A stretch of 64,000 bases of DNA from Sphingopyxis sp. H050. GTDB lineage: Bacteria > Pseudomonadota > Alphaproteobacteria > Sphingomonadales > Sphingomonadaceae. Positions 32,303 through 40,936 of the stretch are shown here, one piece after another (within the stretch, counting starts at the first letter, position 1; each line of letters starts with the position of its first letter). Below the pieces are notes generated by a model. The model was given only the letters and a program-made list of their open reading frames with translations, ran no database searches and was not told where the DNA came from. Both the position numbers and the translations under genes were made by a program. The DNA lies in contig NZ_LNRZ01000002.1 in NCBI RefSeq assembly GCF_001468265.1, forward strand, positions 62,001 to 126,000, in the 5' to 3' direction.

Positions 32303-32596
32303 TCAGGCGCGGGGCGGCGGCGTACTCGGCGGTGCGTTGGCGCCCGCGAGCGCCATCATCGACTGCGGAGCGGGCGCGGCAGGGGGAAGGGGAAGCGGGG
32401 CTTGAGCGGCCGGCAACGCCGGATTGGCGACGCAGCCGATGCAGAAATAGCCCATCTTGCCGGTATCGCCGTCGGGCTTGTGCGTGGGCTGCGTGCCATG
32501 ACAATCGACCGGCGCGCTCTGGCCGTGCGTCGGCACGGCCATCGCAGGCAGCGACAGGCCGATCAGAAACAGGGCGAGGAGCAAATGCCGCAACAT
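32303..32596 (-). CDS. Small exported DUF2946-like protein with CxxC motif
   Basis: A 97-residue protein with a clear signal peptide (LLLALFLIGLSLPAMA), a central Cys/His cluster (PVDCHG, and FCIGC, about residues 32 and 52-55) and a Pro/Ala-rich tail. Small DUF2946-type proteins are found with copper-handling genes. It precedes the His/Met-rich barrel protein on the same strand by 43 bases and is likely co-transcribed. The Cys pair suggests metal binding, but the family match is only suggestive. Confidence 0.6.
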   Translation of the reverse strand: MLRHLLLALFLIGLSLPAMAVPTHGQSAPVDCHGTQPTHKPDGDTGKMGYFCIGCVANPALPAAQAPLPLPPAAPAPQSMMALAGANAPPSTPPPRA

Positions 32597-32631
32597 CGCG
32601 CCGCTCCTAGCACGGCGCGTGGGCAAGAGGA

Positions 32632-32662
32632 AAGGCGCTGCGGCAAAGCCGCGTCCGCCTTT
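32632..32662 (-). terminator. Hairpin after ychF, probable terminator
   Basis: AAGGCG...CGGC-AAA-GCCG...CGCCTTTT makes a stem-loop of about 12 bp with internal mismatches. It lies 5 bases after the ychF stop on the reverse strand. T runs follow on both strands, but the one for ychF is short (TTTCC), so efficiency is uncertain. Confidence 0.5.
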
Positions 32663-32667
32663 TCCGC

Positions 32668-33765
32668 CTAGCTGTGCAGGAAGTGCATCACGTCGCCGTC
32701 CTGCACGATATAGGCCTTGCCCTCGGCGCGGAGCTTGCCGGCTTCGCGCGCGCGCGCTTCGCCGCCCAACGCGACATAATCGTCGTAAGCGATCGTTTCG
32801 GCGCGGATGAAGCCCTTCTGGAAATCGCTGTGGATTTCACCCGCGGCTTGGGGAGCGGTCGCGCCCTGATGCACCGTCCACGCGCGCGCTTCCTGCGGCC
32901 CCACGGTGAAGAAGGTGATCAGGTGGAGCAGTTCGTAGCCGGCGCGGATGACGCGGGCGAGGCCCGTTTCGTGCAGGCCCATCTCTTCGAGGAATTCGAG
33001 CCGGTCGGCTATGTCCATCGTGACGAGTTCGCTCTCGATCGCGGCGGAGACGACGACGGCCTGCGCCCCCTCGGCAGCGGCCTTGGCGAAGACTTTTTCC
33101 GAGAAGCCATTGCCCTTTGCGGCGCTGCCTTCGTCGACGTTGCAGACATAGAGGACGGGCTTCGAGGTCAGCAGCTGTGCGGTGCGCAGCACGCGCGCTT
33201 CCTCGTCGTCCCTGGGTTCGACGAGCCGCGCGGGCTTGCCGTCGCGAAGCAGGTCGAGCGCTTGCCCGAGCACCGAGGCCGCGATCTTGGCTTCCTTGTC
33301 GCCCTGCGCCGCCTTCTTGGCGAAGGCGGGGACGCGCTTTTCAAGGCTTTCGAGATCGGCGAGCAGCAGTTCGGTCTCCACCGTCTCCGCATCGGCGACG
33401 GGATCGACGCGGTTTTCGACATGCTGAATGTCGTCATCCTCGAAACAGCGCAGCACGTGGACGATCGCATCGACTTCGCGGATATTGCCGAGGAACTGGT
33501 TGCCTAGCCCTTCGCCCTTCGACGCGCCGCGGACGAGGCCGGCGATGTCGACGAAGGCGAGCTGCGTCGCGATGATCTTTTTGCTGTTCGCGATCGCGGC
33601 CAGCTTTTCCAGCCGGTCGTCGGGGACCGCGACGTTGCCGATATTCGGCTCGATCGTGCAGAAGGGATAATTCGCCGCCTGCGCCGCCGCCGTCTCGGTC
33701 AGCGCGTTGAACAGGGTGGACTTGCCGACGTTCGGCAGGCCGACGATCCCGCATTTGAAACCCAT
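32668..33765 (-). CDS. ychF: Redox-regulated ATPase YchF (Obg family)
   Basis: A 365-residue P-loop protein of normal length. Motifs: G1 GIVGLPNVGKSTLFNALT (residues 6-23), the G3-like DIAGLVRGASKGEGLGNQFL and YVCNVDEG in place of NKxD, which explains the ATP preference of this subfamily. The C-terminal TGS domain is seen in FTVGPQEARAWTVHQGATAP and ends with YVVQDGDVMHFL-type residues. YchF associates with ribosomes and is involved in stress responses. Confidence 0.97.
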   Translation of the reverse strand: MGFKCGIVGLPNVGKSTLFNALTETAAAQAANYPFCTIEPNIGNVAVPDDRLEKLAAIANSKKIIATQLAFVDIAGLVRGASKGEGLGNQFLGNIREVDAIVHVLRCFEDDDIQHVENRVDPVADAETVETELLLADLESLEKRVPAFAKKAAQGDKEAKIAASVLGQALDLLRDGKPARLVEPRDDEEARVLRTAQLLTSKPVLYVCNVDEGSAAKGNGFSEKVFAKAAAEGAQAVVVSAAIESELVTMDIADRLEFLEEMGLHETGLARVIRAGYELLHLITFFTVGPQEARAWTVHQGATAPQAAGEIHSDFQKGFIRAETIAYDDYVALGGEARAREAGKLRAEGKAYIVQDGDVMHFLHS

Positions 33766-33918
33766 AAAAACTCCGTGAGGTTCGGCGCGCTGTGGCGTGC
33801 GCCGCCGTGTGTCGCCCGCGCCCCTAGCGCCAAGTGACGCCGGACGCCAGCCATATGGCGTCGCGGGCAGCGCTGAGCGGTTGCTATTTGTTCAGACTGG
33901 TGGGACTAGATCCATGCC

Positions 33919-34581
33919 GTGAGATATCGTGCGAGACATTTCCGGGCGGCTGCCGTGGTGAGCGCCGCACTGGCGGCCGGCGCCGCAATCGCTGCGCCCA
34001 GCCGCTTCGAAGCCAGCGTGCTTGCCGAGCTCAATCGCTTTCGCGCCGATCCCGCCGCCTACGCCGACGTGCTGCGCAGCTATCGCCCGCGCTTCGAGGG
34101 CAGGCTGCTGATCGCCGAGGAAGGCGGCGAGATCGACATCATGACCAACGAGGGCGTCGCCGCGGTGAACGAGGCGATCCGCGAGCTGCGCGCCGAAAAG
34201 CCGCTCGCGCGGCTGACCTGGAGCGACAGCCTCGCCCGCGCCGCCGCCGACCATGTCGCGGCGCAGTCGCGGTCGGGCTCGGTCGGCCATTATACGAACG
34301 GCCGTGGCCCCAGCGAGCGTATGCGCGCACGCGGCGGCGGCCCCTATGTCAACGAGGTCATCACCTACGGCCATCATACTCCGGCGGGGGTGATTCACCA
34401 GTTGCTGATCGACGACGGCGTGCCCGACCGCGGCCATCGGTACAGCCTGCTCCGCGCGGAACACCGCTACGCGGGCGTCGCCTGCGGAACGCACAAGGTT
34501 CATCGCACGATGTGCGTCGTGCTGATGTCGCAGACGCCCGACGGCTCGCCCCCGCCGCCCCCGAAGCGCCCCGCGCAATGA
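33919..34581 (+). CDS. CAP-domain (SCP-like) exported protein
   Basis: A 220-residue protein with a signal peptide (AAVVSAALAAGAAIAAP) and a CAP/SCP domain: VLAELNRFRADPAAYADVLR, LTWSDSLARAAADHVAAQSR, VGHYTNGRGPSERM and the C-terminal EHRYAGVACG. The usual histidines and glutamates of the CAP cavity are partly visible (GHYTNGR, GHRY). Bacterial CAP proteins are secreted and poorly understood. A GTG start is used, placed just before the signal peptide. It does not share an operon with the divergent ychF. Confidence 0.8.
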   Translation: MRYRARHFRAAAVVSAALAAGAAIAAPSRFEASVLAELNRFRADPAAYADVLRSYRPRFEGRLLIAEEGGEIDIMTNEGVAAVNEAIRELRAEKPLARLTWSDSLARAAADHVAAQSRSGSVGHYTNGRGPSERMRARGGGPYVNEVITYGHHTPAGVIHQLLIDDGVPDRGHRYSLLRAEHRYAGVACGTHKVHRTMCVVLMSQTPDGSPPPPPKRPAQ

Positions 34582-34620
34582 CGGCCATGCTTGCAAGCTG
34601 TATTATTATAGCATAACAGT

Positions 34621-34646
34621 CTATCTCTCTGAGAACAGGGAGATAG
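34621..34646 (+). promoter_or_regulatory. Hairpin covering the ribosome binding site of the serine hydrolase
   Basis: CTATCTCTC pairs with GGGAGATAG (34621-34629 with 34638-34646, one T-G wobble) around an 8-base loop. The Shine-Dalgarno GGGAG at 34638-34642 is completely within the stem, 6 bases before the ATG. In RNA this should hinder ribosome entry unless the stem is opened by heat, a ligand or upstream sequence. Confidence 0.5.
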
Positions 34647-34648
34647 CG

Positions 34649-35830
34649 ATGCGTCTGGCGAAACTGGCCCTGATCGTACCGATGTTATTGAGCGCGGTCC
34701 CGGCGCAGGCAAAATCCGTGCTCGATAAAACCCGAATTGCAACGACCGCGCGCGATGCGATGATGAAGACCGGCGCGCGCGGACTGGCGATCGCGGTCAT
34801 CGACCGGGGCAAGGTCGTCTCGGTCCAGAGCTTCGGCGATCGCAACGCAAAGGGCGACCCGCTGACGCCGCAGACGATCATGTATGGCGCCTCGCTGACC
34901 AAGGCGGTCTTCGCTTACACGGTGCTGCGGCTGGTCGACGAGGGCAAGGTCGATCTCGACAGGCCGATTGCGGCGATGCTGGCGAAGCCGCTGCCCGATT
35001 ACGGCAATCTCGACGCCTATGGCAATTGGGGCGACCTCGCGGGCGACGAGCGCTGGCGGGCGGTGACGCCGCGCCATGTGCTGAACCACAGCACGGGCTT
35101 CGCGAATTTCTCCTTCCTCGAACCCGACGGAAAGCTGCGCTTTCATTTCGATCCGGGCAGCCGCTACGGCTATTCGGGCGAGGGGATCATGCTGCTCCAG
35201 TTCGGGCTCGACAAGGGGCTGGGTCTCGACACCGGCAGAGAGGTGCAGCGGCTGGTCTTCGATCCGCTCAAGATGCCGAACTCCAGCCTGGTCTGGCGCC
35301 CCGATTTTGCCGCCAACTATGCCGACGGCTGGACGCTCGGCGGCAGCGTCGAGGTGCATGACGAGCGCGGCCGCGTACGAATGGCGGGGTCGATGGACAC
35401 GACGATCACCGACCTGGCAAACTTCGTCGCGGCGTTGGTGTCGGGCAAGGGGCTTTCAAAGAAGGCCCGCCGCGAACTGCTGCGACCCGGCCTGCCGATC
35501 CGTTCGGCCGGGCAGTTCCCGACGCTGGGCGGCGACGTGCCCGCGGCGCAGCAGCACAAGGGTCTGGCGGCGAGCGTCGGGCTGATCACCTTCGACGGAC
35601 CGCAGGGCCGAGCCTTTTTCCGCGGCGGCCACAATGATTCGACCGGCAACACGCTGGTATGCCTTGAAAAGGGCCAGCGCTGCGTCTTGATCATGTCGAA
35701 CGACGTCCGCGCCGAAGCCGCTTTTCCGATGATCGTGCGCGACATCCTCGGGGAGACGGGGGCGCCGTGGCGCTGGATTTTCGGCGATATGAAATTCGTC
35801 TCGGCCCCGCTGCAAACCAAGGCCCTATAA
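34649..35830 (+). CDS. Serine hydrolase, class C beta-lactamase-like
   Basis: A 393-residue exported protein. Signal peptide LALIVPMLLSAVPAQA, then the beta-lactamase/D-Ala carboxypeptidase-like fold: active Ser and Lys in YGASLTKAVF (near 88-91), Tyr in RYGYSGEGIML (near 174) in place of YxN, and the late motif FFRGGHNDSTGN replacing HTG/KTG. Such enzymes include esterases and peptidases as well as beta-lactamases, so the substrate is open. It is convergent with hslU. The ribosome binding site is buried in a hairpin (see above). Confidence 0.85.
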   Translation: MRLAKLALIVPMLLSAVPAQAKSVLDKTRIATTARDAMMKTGARGLAIAVIDRGKVVSVQSFGDRNAKGDPLTPQTIMYGASLTKAVFAYTVLRLVDEGKVDLDRPIAAMLAKPLPDYGNLDAYGNWGDLAGDERWRAVTPRHVLNHSTGFANFSFLEPDGKLRFHFDPGSRYGYSGEGIMLLQFGLDKGLGLDTGREVQRLVFDPLKMPNSSLVWRPDFAANYADGWTLGGSVEVHDERGRVRMAGSMDTTITDLANFVAALVSGKGLSKKARRELLRPGLPIRSAGQFPTLGGDVPAAQQHKGLAASVGLITFDGPQGRAFFRGGHNDSTGNTLVCLEKGQRCVLIMSNDVRAEAAFPMIVRDILGETGAPWRWIFGDMKFVSAPLQTKAL

Positions 35831-35849
35831 TGGCGCGGGGGACTACATC

Positions 35850-37151
35850 CTACAGCACATATTTGCTGAGGTCGGTGTCCCCGACGACATCGGCGAGCTG
35901 TTTGTCGACATAAGCCGCGTCGATCTCGAGCGTCGTGTCACCGACGTCCTCGGCCGTGAAGCTGATCTCCTCGACCAGCCGCTCCATGATCGTCTGCAGG
36001 CGGCGCGCGCCGATATTCTCGACCTTCTCGTTGACCTCGGCCGCGAGCTTCGCGACGCGCGCGATCGCGTCGGGCGTGAAGTTCAGCGTCACGCCTTCGG
36101 TGCCTAGCAAGGCCACATATTGTTCGGGCAAGCCGGCCTTGGTCTCGCTGAGGATGCGGACGAAGTCCGCCTCGGTCAGCGCACCCAGTTCGACGCGGAT
36201 CGGCAGGCGGCCCTGCAGTTCGGGGAGGAGGTCGCTCGGTTTTGCGACGTGAAAGGCGCCCGACGCGATGAAGAGGATATGGTCGGTCTTCATCGGACCA
36301 TATTTGGTCGCAACGGTTGTGCCTTCGATCAGCGGCAGAAGGTCGCGCTGAACGCCTTCGCGGCTGACCGATCCGCCGCGCACGTCGCTGACGGCGATCT
36401 TGTCGATCTCGTCGAGGAAGACGATGCCGTTCGCCTCGGCATCGGCGAGCGCGATGCGCGCGACATCGTCTTGGTCGAGGCGCTTGTCCTGCTCCTCCTC
36501 GATCAGCCGCGTCGCGGCCTCGATGACCTTGAGCTTGCGGCGCTTCTTGGGCGCGCCGCCCATCGCCTTGCCGAGCATGTCGGAGAGGTTGATCATGCTC
36601 ATCTGGCCCGGCTGGCCGGGCAGTTCGAACGGCATGCTGGGGGCGTCCGCCACCTCGATCTCGACCTCGCTGTCGTCGAGATGACCTTCGCGGATACGCT
36701 GGCGAAAGCTTTGGCGCGTCGCCTCGCTGGCGCCCTTGCCGGTCAGCGCGTCGAGTAATCGCTCCATCGCGGCCTCTTCGGCGGCCGCGCGCACCGCCTC
36801 GCGGCGGCGGTCCTTTTCGAGCCGCACGGCCTCCTCGACGAGGTCGCGGGCGATCTGTTCGACGTCGCGGCCGACATAGCCGACTTCGGTGAATTTGGTC
36901 GCTTCGACCTTGATGAAGGGGGCGTCGGCAAGCTTCGCCAGACGGCGCGAAATCTCGGTCTTGCCACAGCCGGTGGGGCCGATCATCAGGATATTCTTGG
37001 GGCTCACCTCGTCACGCAGATCGGGCGACAATTGCTGGCGGCGCCAGCGATTGCGCAGCGCGACGGCGACCGCGCGCTTCGCCGCAGCCTGGCCAATGAT
37101 ATGCGTGTCGAGGGCGGCGACGATCGCCTTCGGAGTCAGATCCTTGTTCAT
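35850..37151 (-). CDS. hslU: ATP-dependent protease ATPase subunit HslU
   Basis: A 433-residue AAA+ unfoldase that feeds substrates to HslV. Motifs: [20 protein letters not shown], Walker [36 protein letters not shown], the HslU I-domain (about 110-230), Walker [12 protein letters not shown] and sensor 2 [13 protein letters not shown]. The C-terminus ends DLSKYVL; the LSKYIL-like tail docks into HslV. The gene is 5 bases behind hslV. Confidence 0.97.
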   Translation of the reverse strand: MNKDLTPKAIVAALDTHIIGQAAAKRAVAVALRNRWRRQQLSPDLRDEVSPKNILMIGPTGCGKTEISRRLAKLADAPFIKVEATKFTEVGYVGRDVEQIARDLVEEAVRLEKDRRREAVRAAAEEAAMERLLDALTGKGASEATRQSFRQRIREGHLDDSEVEIEVADAPSMPFELPGQPGQMSMINLSDMLGKAMGGAPKKRRKLKVIEAATRLIEEEQDKRLDQDDVARIALADAEANGIVFLDEIDKIAVSDVRGGSVSREGVQRDLLPLIEGTTVATKYGPMKTDHILFIASGAFHVAKPSDLLPELQGRLPIRVELGALTEADFVRILSETKAGLPEQYVALLGTEGVTLNFTPDAIARVAKLAAEVNEKVENIGARRLQTIMERLVEEISFTAEDVGDTTLEIDAAYVDKQLADVVGDTDLSKYVL

Positions 37152-37156
37152 TTTGA

Positions 37157-37723
37157 TTATGCCTGAATTTCGATGATTTCTTGGGTGAACTGGTCGTTGG
37201 TGTAGACGCAGATATCGGCGGCGACTTCCATCGCCTTGCGGGTCAGGACCTCGGGATCCTTTTCATAATCGGCGAGCGCGCGGGCCGCGGAGAGGGCGAA
37301 ATTTCCGCCCGATCCGATCGCGGCGATGCCGCCCTGGGGTTCGAGCACATCGCCGTTGCCGGTAATGACGAGCGTCACTTCCTTGTCAGCGACGATCATC
37401 ATCGCCTCCAGATTGCGGAGATATTTGTCGGTGCGCCAGTCCTTGGCGAGTTCGACCGCGGCGCGAAGCAGTTGGCCATTGTGGCGTTCGAGCTTGGCTT
37501 CGAGGCGTTCGAAGAGGGTGAAGGCGTCGGCGGTCGCGCCCGCGAAGCCGCCGATCACGCTGCCGTCGTGGAGGCGGCGGACCTTGCGGGCGTTGGGCTT
37601 CATCACCGTCTGGCCCATCGAGACCTGGCCGTCGCCGATGATGACGACCTTGTCGGCACTGCGGGCGGAGAGGATGGTGGTTCCGTGCCAGGGCGCGGCA
37701 CTTTGCGCGTGGGGATTGGTCAT
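37157..37723 (-). CDS. hslV: ATP-dependent protease peptidase subunit HslV
   Basis: A 188-residue proteasome-like peptidase. The N-terminal propeptide ends at HGTTILS, where the catalytic threonine becomes the first residue after processing. Further marks: [38 protein letters not shown] and [16 protein letters not shown]. The ATG at 37723 begins MTNPHAQ; a longer upstream frame, rich in Lys/Arg, crosses the inverted-repeat region and is rejected. It forms the operon hslV-hslU. Confidence 0.95.
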   Translation of the reverse strand: MTNPHAQSAAPWHGTTILSARSADKVVIIGDGQVSMGQTVMKPNARKVRRLHDGSVIGGFAGATADAFTLFERLEAKLERHNGQLLRAAVELAKDWRTDKYLRNLEAMMIVADKEVTLVITGNGDVLEPQGGIAAIGSGGNFALSAARALADYEKDPEVLTRKAMEVAADICVYTNDQFTQEIIEIQA

Positions 37724-37796
37724 GGCGCGGGATATGGGCGATGGCGTGCGGGGCTGCAAGGGGAGGGGCTTTCCGATCCCTCCTGCTACAAATCCA

Positions 37797-37952
37797 CCCG
37801 TCATCCCCGCGAAGGCGGGGATCCAGCTTATTCTTCCTTTCTTCTCTTTGCGCCTTCGCGCCTTTGCGTGAGGTTTAGTTTTCCCGGCCTCACGCAAAGG
37901 CGCGAAGGCGCAAAGAAGAAAGCTGGATCCCCGCCTCCGCGGGGATGACGGG
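37797..37952. repeat. 156-nt composite inverted repeat upstream of hslV
   Basis: Outer arms CCCGTCATCCCCGCG...CCAGCTT (37797-37829) and its near-perfect complement (37921-37952). Inner arms TTTGCGCCTTCGCGCCTTTG...AGG (about 37847-37873) and complement (37888-37915). The two units are each REP-like and are nested, so the whole can fold into one long hairpin with a short loop (TTTAGTTTTCCCGG). It sits between the mannose isomerase stop and hslV. It may also end isomerase transcription. Confidence 0.85.
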
Positions 37953-37954
37953 AT

Positions 37955-38761
37955 TTAAGCCGGCCAAGTCAGGAGGGCGCGGGCGCCTTGGTCGATCTCG
38001 ATCGCCGAAGTGTCGGTGAGCAGGACCGCTTCGCCGAGCGCGACGCTTTCGCCTGCGATGTGACACCCGGCCGAGAGCGGAACGAACGTCAACTCGCCGG
38101 TCGCTTGCGAGAGAATCGCCGAATCGACGGGACCCGCGAGCTGGGCGAGGTGGAAGTGCGGGCCGCTGACGAGCATGCGGTTGGCGGTCGGATCGACCAC
38201 CGTGTCGCGCTCGTCATGGACCGGGCCGGGGTTCGAGACCTTCAGCCCTTCGTCGAGGTGGAGTTCGCGCGGGCGGCCATAATCATAGAGGCGGTAGGTG
38301 CAGTCGACATTCTGCTGCACCTCGACCACGGTCAGCCCGGGACCGATGGCGTGGATCGTGCCTGCGCGATTATAGACGAAATCATCGGTCTTCGACGGAC
38401 GCCAGTCGATCAGGTCGACAATGCTGCCGTCGAGCGCGGCGGCATGGAGTTCCTCGCGGCTGCTTTGCCGGTTGAGGCCAACGCCGAGTTCCGCGCCCGG
38501 TTGCGCATCGAGGATCAGCCAGCATTCCTCCTTGCCGCGCGGATAGCCCGCGGCCTGCGCGGCTTCGTCGTCGGGGTGGACCTGGATCGACAGCCGCTCC
38601 GACGTGAAGAGGAATTTGACCATGATCGGCGCGTCGTCGCCGGCGGGGTTCGCGAACCAGATCTCGCCGATGCGGCGACCGCCGAAATCGCCGAACGCGG
38701 GCGGGATGTCGGTGCGGCCCCATGGCTTTTCGACGACGATGGTTTCGAGGCGGGTCAGCAT
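37955..38761 (-). CDS. manA: Class I mannose-6-phosphate isomerase
   Basis: A 268-residue cupin-type isomerase interconverting mannose-6-phosphate and fructose-6-phosphate. Zinc ligands and core motifs: SIQVHPDDEAAQ (Q/H), KEECWLIL (E), and NRAGTIHAIGPGLTVVEVQQ (H). The second cupin includes SGPHFHLAQ. It is shorter than the E. coli enzyme but of the length of the short type seen in other alphaproteobacteria. The product feeds GDP-mannose and exopolysaccharide synthesis. Its 3' end touches the long inverted repeat. Confidence 0.88.
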   Translation of the reverse strand: MLTRLETIVVEKPWGRTDIPPAFGDFGGRRIGEIWFANPAGDDAPIMVKFLFTSERLSIQVHPDDEAAQAAGYPRGKEECWLILDAQPGAELGVGLNRQSSREELHAAALDGSIVDLIDWRPSKTDDFVYNRAGTIHAIGPGLTVVEVQQNVDCTYRLYDYGRPRELHLDEGLKVSNPGPVHDERDTVVDPTANRMLVSGPHFHLAQLAGPVDSAILSQATGELTFVPLSAGCHIAGESVALGEAVLLTDTSAIEIDQGARALLTWPA

Positions 38762-38864
38762 CAGGTTCAGATGCGGCCGCGCGGCGTGGCCGTCAAGCGG
38801 CGAGCGTCAGGCCGCGCGATGCAAAGGATTGCCCATGCCGCTGCAATGACCAGATGACGCGGCG

Positions 38865-39578
38865 TCAAAGCGCCGCTTCGGCGGCTTTGGCCGGCGCGGT
38901 CTTGGCGAAGGGGCTGAGCCCGAGCCAGGATTCGATGCTGCCGGTCAGTTTCTCGTCGCCGGTCAGGATCAGGCGTCGTTCTTCCACGGCATCGCCGACG
39001 CGGTCATAGCCCATCCAGATCGCGGTCATCGTGCGCAGGTCGGTCGCGGCGTAGAGGTCGACGTCCTGACCCGGATCGACCGAACAGAGCTGCGTTTCGG
39101 CGCCGGGCTCGATAACCAGCCACCACGAGCGGCGGTCGGCGGGCAGGTCGGTGTAGCGAAACTGCACGATCGTCTTGCGGTCGGGCATGGGGTCGAGCAC
39201 CAGCCCGCGGCGCATGTCCCACATGAGCAGCTGGACATCGAGCTTTTCGAGCGACAGGTCGCCGTCGATCCAGCGCTTGCCCCACACGCCGAACGCCTCG
39301 ACGACCGGCGCCAGCTCCTGCCCGGCACGGGTCAGGCGATAGTCGAACACCCCCGAGTCCTTCGGCGCCGGGGCGCGATAGACGATGCCGGCGGCCTCCA
39401 GTTCCTTGAGGCGCTGCGACAGCAGGGCGGGGGACATGCGCGGGACGCCCCGCCGCAAGTCATTGAATCGGGTCGATCCCGCGGCGAGTTCGCGGACGAG
39501 AACGATCGTCCAGCGCGTGCACAGCACCTCGGCCGCCATCGCAACCGGACAGAATTGGCCATAGCTGGTATTCGCCAT
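38865..39578 (-). CDS. HxlR family transcriptional regulator with C-terminal SCP2-like domain
   Basis: A 237-residue protein. Residues 1-105 are a HxlR winged helix: CPVAMAAEVLCTRWTIVLVR with the conserved N-terminal cysteine, then FNDLRRGVPRMSPALLSQRL and LTRAGQELAPVVEAFGVWG. A second domain (about 130-225), with SWWLVIEPGAETQLC, resembles an SCP2 sterol-carrier-like fold that may bind a hydrophobic effector. It is divergent from the acyl-CoA dehydrogenase gene, which it probably controls. Confidence 0.85.
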   Translation of the reverse strand: MANTSYGQFCPVAMAAEVLCTRWTIVLVRELAAGSTRFNDLRRGVPRMSPALLSQRLKELEAAGIVYRAPAPKDSGVFDYRLTRAGQELAPVVEAFGVWGKRWIDGDLSLEKLDVQLLMWDMRRGLVLDPMPDRKTIVQFRYTDLPADRRSWWLVIEPGAETQLCSVDPGQDVDLYAATDLRTMTAIWMGYDRVGDAVEERRLILTGDEKLTGSIESWLGLSPFAKTAPAKAAEAAL

Positions 39579-39716
39579 GATAAGCTCCTCGGCCAGCGTT
39601 ATACCGTATGAGTCGCCGAAGAGGCGAGTTCAGTTTATGTACCGGGGGCGATTCAGTTCCTGAACTATCGGGCCGCGCCATCCCTCGTCAGAAGCCGTCG
39701 TCAGCAAGAGAAATCT

Positions 39717-40865
39717 ATGGAGATGACAATGCTTGCCACGACTGAAACGAAGACCCCCCAATATTGGCTCGACATGGCCGACAAGATCGCCGCGAAGATC
39801 GGCGCGGCCGCGGCGGCGCACGACCGCGATGGCAGCTTCGTCGCCGAAAATTACGACCTGCTCCGCGAGGCCGGGCTGATCGGCGCGGCGGTGCCGGTCG
39901 AACTCGGCGGCGACGGGCTCGATTACCGGACGCTGTGCGGCGTCGTGCGCCGGCTCGGCAAAAGCTGCGGGTCGACCGCTCTCGCCTTTTCGATGCACTG
40001 TCACCAGGTCGCGGTCGCGGCGTGGCGCTGGCAGCATATGCAGGCGCCGACCGACGCCCTGCTGCGCCGGGTGGCGGCCGAGAATCTGGTGCTCGTGTCC
40101 AGCGGCGGGTCGGACTGGCTGCAAGGCTCGGGCAGCGCGACGAAGGTCGAGGGCGGATTCCTGATCAACGCGCGCAAGATTTTCTCGAGCGGCTGTCAGG
40201 CGGGCCATATCCTGATGACCAGCGCGGTCTATGACGATCCCGAGGCGGGGCCCAGCGTGCTGCATTTCGGGTTGCCGTTCAGCGCCGAGGGCGTCACTAT
40301 CCTCGACACCTGGGACACGATGGGGATGCGCGGCACGGGATCGCACGACGTCGAGCTCAAGGACGTGTTCCTTGCCGACGCGGCCGTCTCCGGGCGGCGT
40401 CCGCAGGGCAAATGGCACCCGCTGTTCCATATCATCAGCATGATCGCCTTCCCGCTGATCTACTCGGCCTATCTGGGCGTCGCCGAGGGCGCGCGCGATG
40501 CGGCGATCGAGGCGGCCCAGCGCAAGCCGGCCAATCCGGCGCTGATTGCGCTCGCCGGCGAATTGCAGAACAGTTTCTGGACCGCCGAAACCGCGGTGGC
40601 GTCGATGATCGCGACCGCGGAAACGGCATCGCCGGGCCCCGAGACGACAAATCTGGCGATGATCGGGCGGACGGTTGCCGGCCGCGCGGCGATCCGCACC
40701 GCCGAGCTGGCGATCGAGCTGGCGGGCGGCAGCGCCTTCTACAAGGGCTCGCCGATCGAACGCGCCTTCCGCGACGTGCAGGGCGCGCGCTTCCACCCGC
40801 TGCAGGAGCCGGCGCAGAAGGAGCTCAGCGGCCGCCTGGCGCTCGGGCTCGACATCGACGGCTGA
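39717..40865 (+). CDS. Acyl-CoA dehydrogenase family flavoprotein
   Basis: A 382-residue protein with the ACAD layout: N-terminal helical domain (NYDLLREAGLIGAAVPVELG), middle beta domain with SGSATKVEGGFLINARKIFS and the WDTMGMRGTGSHDVEL motif, and the C-terminal helical domain. The catalytic glutamate is not obvious, and SSGCQAGHILM resembles the DszC/monooxygenase-type branch as much as true dehydrogenases. An ATG at 39729, preceded by GGAG, is an alternative start. The divergent HxlR regulator with a lipid-binding-like domain suggests induction by the substrate. Confidence 0.8.
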   Translation: MEMTMLATTETKTPQYWLDMADKIAAKIGAAAAAHDRDGSFVAENYDLLREAGLIGAAVPVELGGDGLDYRTLCGVVRRLGKSCGSTALAFSMHCHQVAVAAWRWQHMQAPTDALLRRVAAENLVLVSSGGSDWLQGSGSATKVEGGFLINARKIFSSGCQAGHILMTSAVYDDPEAGPSVLHFGLPFSAEGVTILDTWDTMGMRGTGSHDVELKDVFLADAAVSGRRPQGKWHPLFHIISMIAFPLIYSAYLGVAEGARDAAIEAAQRKPANPALIALAGELQNSFWTAETAVASMIATAETASPGPETTNLAMIGRTVAGRAAIRTAELAIELAGGSAFYKGSPIERAFRDVQGARFHPLQEPAQKELSGRLALGLDIDG

Positions 40866-40936
40866 TTGAGAGTGGCCGGGTCGCTTCAGCGGCGCGGCCA
40901 CTTGCATAAATGGCGCCGACGTTTGACATAGGCGGC

